A DNA stretch of 15,834 nt from Dactylosporangium sp. AC04546 (GTDB taxonomy: Bacteria > Actinomycetota > Actinomycetes > Mycobacteriales > Micromonosporaceae). Shown piece by piece: positions 14,877 to 15,834 of the stretch. Numbering within the stretch: the stretch's first letter is position 1; every line of letters begins with the position of its first letter. Position numbers and translations under genes: made by a program. The stretch is taken from the NCBI RefSeq assembly GCF_022095675.1, contig NZ_JAHYSG010000180.1, positions 1-15,834 on the forward strand, read 5' to 3'. The notes below the pieces were generated by a model. The model was given only the letters and a program-made list of their open reading frames with translations, was not told the DNA's origin and did not search any database.

Positions 14877-14900
14877 CGGATGAGGTTTCCGGCATCCGCA
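14877..14900. repeat. Right inverted repeat of the second insertion sequence
   Basis: On the plus strand it reads CGGATGAGGTTTCCGGCATC and ends CGCA, the partner of 13646-13670. Confidence 0.75.
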
Positions 14901-14904
14901 GGGC

Positions 14905-15372
14905 TCAGTGCCGAAGCAGGCCACCGACCGGGACGGGGGCGACGTGGCCGGTCGGGGGAAGGGTCTGTGCCAACGCCAGCCCGATGTCGACCAGCGACGA
15001 TCGGCGCAGGTGGGCCACGTCCGGTATCGGAGTCCAGATCGACTCGGCGGTTTCGCCGCTCGGCTCGGGGCGCAGTGTGCCACCGGTGATGCGGACTCGG
15101 TAGAAGATGCCGATGTTGTGGTGTTCGATTCCCAACCGCGCCTCGGCGGCGGGAATCACCCTCGAGTCCACGCCCAGCAGGCGTTCAACCAACGCGTCGC
15201 AGCCGGTCTCTTCGGCGACCTCCCGGATCACTGCATTGAACGGATCCTCCGCGTGCTCGACCTTGCCCCCAGGAAGGGTCCAGTTGGCGTCGCCGGTCGG
15301 TGATACGTAACGGGCGAGCAGTACCCGCCCATCCTCGATGCACACGGCGTATGCCGCCAGCCGGAAACTCAT
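14905..15372 (-). CDS. Nudix hydrolase
   Basis: 155 residues. The Nudix box starts at G36 and fits G-x5-E-x7-REUxEExGU: G36, E42, then R50-E51-V-A-E54-E55-T-G57. The two glutamates E54 and E55 bind the divalent metal. The preceding ANWTLPGGKVEHAED and the N-terminal RLAAYAVCIEDGRVLLARY strand match MutT/ADP-ribose pyrophosphatase-type Nudix enzymes, which cleave nucleoside diphosphates linked to another group. The substrate is undetermined. The ATG at 15372 is preceded by GGAGG with five-base spacing; the frame is open to 15507 but the extra residues have no Nudix similarity. The stop is four bases from the end of the neighbouring insertion sequence, so the gene appears intact, although its natural 3' flank was probably replaced. 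Confidence 0.9.
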   Translation of the reverse strand: MSFRLAAYAVCIEDGRVLLARYVSPTGDANWTLPGGKVEHAEDPFNAVIREVAEETGCDALVERLLGVDSRVIPAAEARLGIEHHNIGIFYRVRITGGTLRPEPSGETAESIWTPIPDVAHLRRSSLVDIGLALAQTLPPTGHVAPVPVGGLLRH

Positions 15373-15834
15373 CCGCACCTCCGGCCGGACACTACCCCAC
15401 CATCGGGATTGCACTTGGCCAATGCCACCGGCGAGCGCTTCCCGGCCCCGACCGTACGAAGTCTTCCGGATCATGCGTTCGCTCGCGAGCGCGGACCAGT
15501 TTTGCAATGGTCCGGAAGACGGGGCTCATCGACACGACAAGGCGAGATCTCGGCTCAGTCGACGTGATGCCGGATATGCCGTTGAGTAAGAACAGCTACA
15601 TGGACATCAGCAAGATCGGGTCCACGGACATCGGCAGTTCAGCGCGTCGGCCGTCGCCTACTCGCCGTCACGCAGCGGCAACGATCTCTCGGAGTCCGCG
15701 TACGTTCGCCAGCATCCAGGTCGATCGTCACTCAGTTCGTCACGCAGCCCACTCTTGAGGCGCTGACCGGCAAGCCCTGCTGGACGTATGTTCAACAGTC
15801 ACCGAGTCGGAGGCAGTGCCTGCTAGTCGAACCA
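15373..15834. other. Right-edge region without an assignable gene
   Basis: Open frames here (for example plus 15300-15758) lack a ribosome binding site and any recognised motif, and the sequence is less GC-rich than the coding parts. The promoter of the Nudix gene should lie just right of 15372; TAGTGT (15389-15394 on the minus strand) is a possible -10 box, but no convincing -35 box is seen. I detect no tRNA fold at the right edge. Confidence 0.4.

Larger units (their letters stand above)
13646..14900 (-). mobile_element. IS3/IS481-like insertion sequence with decayed transposase, about 1.25 kb
   Basis: The element is bounded by imperfect inverted repeats (13646-13670 and 14877-14900) and filled by one minus-strand transposase region. 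The ends read TGCGG...CCGCA, giving the TG...CA termini usual for this transposase class. No target duplication is obvious in the flanks (CGT on the left, GGG on the right). It separates the gene remnants on its left from the intact Nudix gene, whose stop is four bases outside the right end. Confidence 0.75.

Noticed and set aside
15804..15834. Possible tRNA 3' end at the right edge (…GAACCA)
   Set aside because: No acceptor, T-arm or anticodon stem can be paired upstream.

Overview
The window is high-GC DNA with actinomycete character: GTG and ATG starts, GAGGAG-type ribosome binding sites, ATGA/GTGA stop-start overlaps, a DrrAB-type drug exporter and two TetR regulators. The protein repertoire and transposase types would fit Micromonosporaceae or a related filamentous actinomycete; this is inference and the genus cannot be fixed from the sequence. 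I see no rRNA, tRNA, CRISPR array or replication origin.

Left third (329-4030): a TetR gene on the minus strand faces a plus-strand operon of an ABM-fold small monooxygenase, a DrrA-like ABC ATPase and a DrrB-like ABC-2 permease. These three are translationally coupled by 4-base ATGA overlaps. After a strong intergenic hairpin come a class I methyltransferase and the first 38-39 codons of a TrmO/TsaA-family gene. The divergent control region carries three copies of an ACTCTA half-site, the likely TetR operator. The unit reads as an inducible export/resistance operon. Its last gene is cut by a complete 919-bp IS5-family element (4000-4918), whose transposase needs a -1 frameshift at a canonical C-CCA-AAA heptamer.

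Middle (5070-10709): one giant secreted protein of 1862 residues on the minus strand. Its order is signal peptide, ThuA-like domain, PQQ-type sugar dehydrogenase beta-propeller, PKD, CBM6-like module, a GH99 endo-alpha-mannosidase catalytic domain with both glutamates of the family motif, then a tandem duplication of a HYDIN-like plus F5/8C (CBM32-like) pair. A GC-rich hairpin follows its stop. It looks like an extracellular enzyme for mannose-containing glycans and is the most unusual object here.

Right third (11199-15372): a minus-strand operon of a DUF998-like membrane protein and a coupled TetR regulator, with a candidate palindromic operator upstream. Then a gene graveyard: a fragment of a STAND/NACHT-type ATPase (plus), the 5' end of an MFS exporter broken by a stop codon and a frameshift (minus), and a second insertion sequence (about 13646-14900) with 23-25 bp inverted repeats and a transposase carrying two apparent frameshifts. 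A complete Nudix hydrolase gene ends just outside that element. The last 460 bases hold nothing I can assign.
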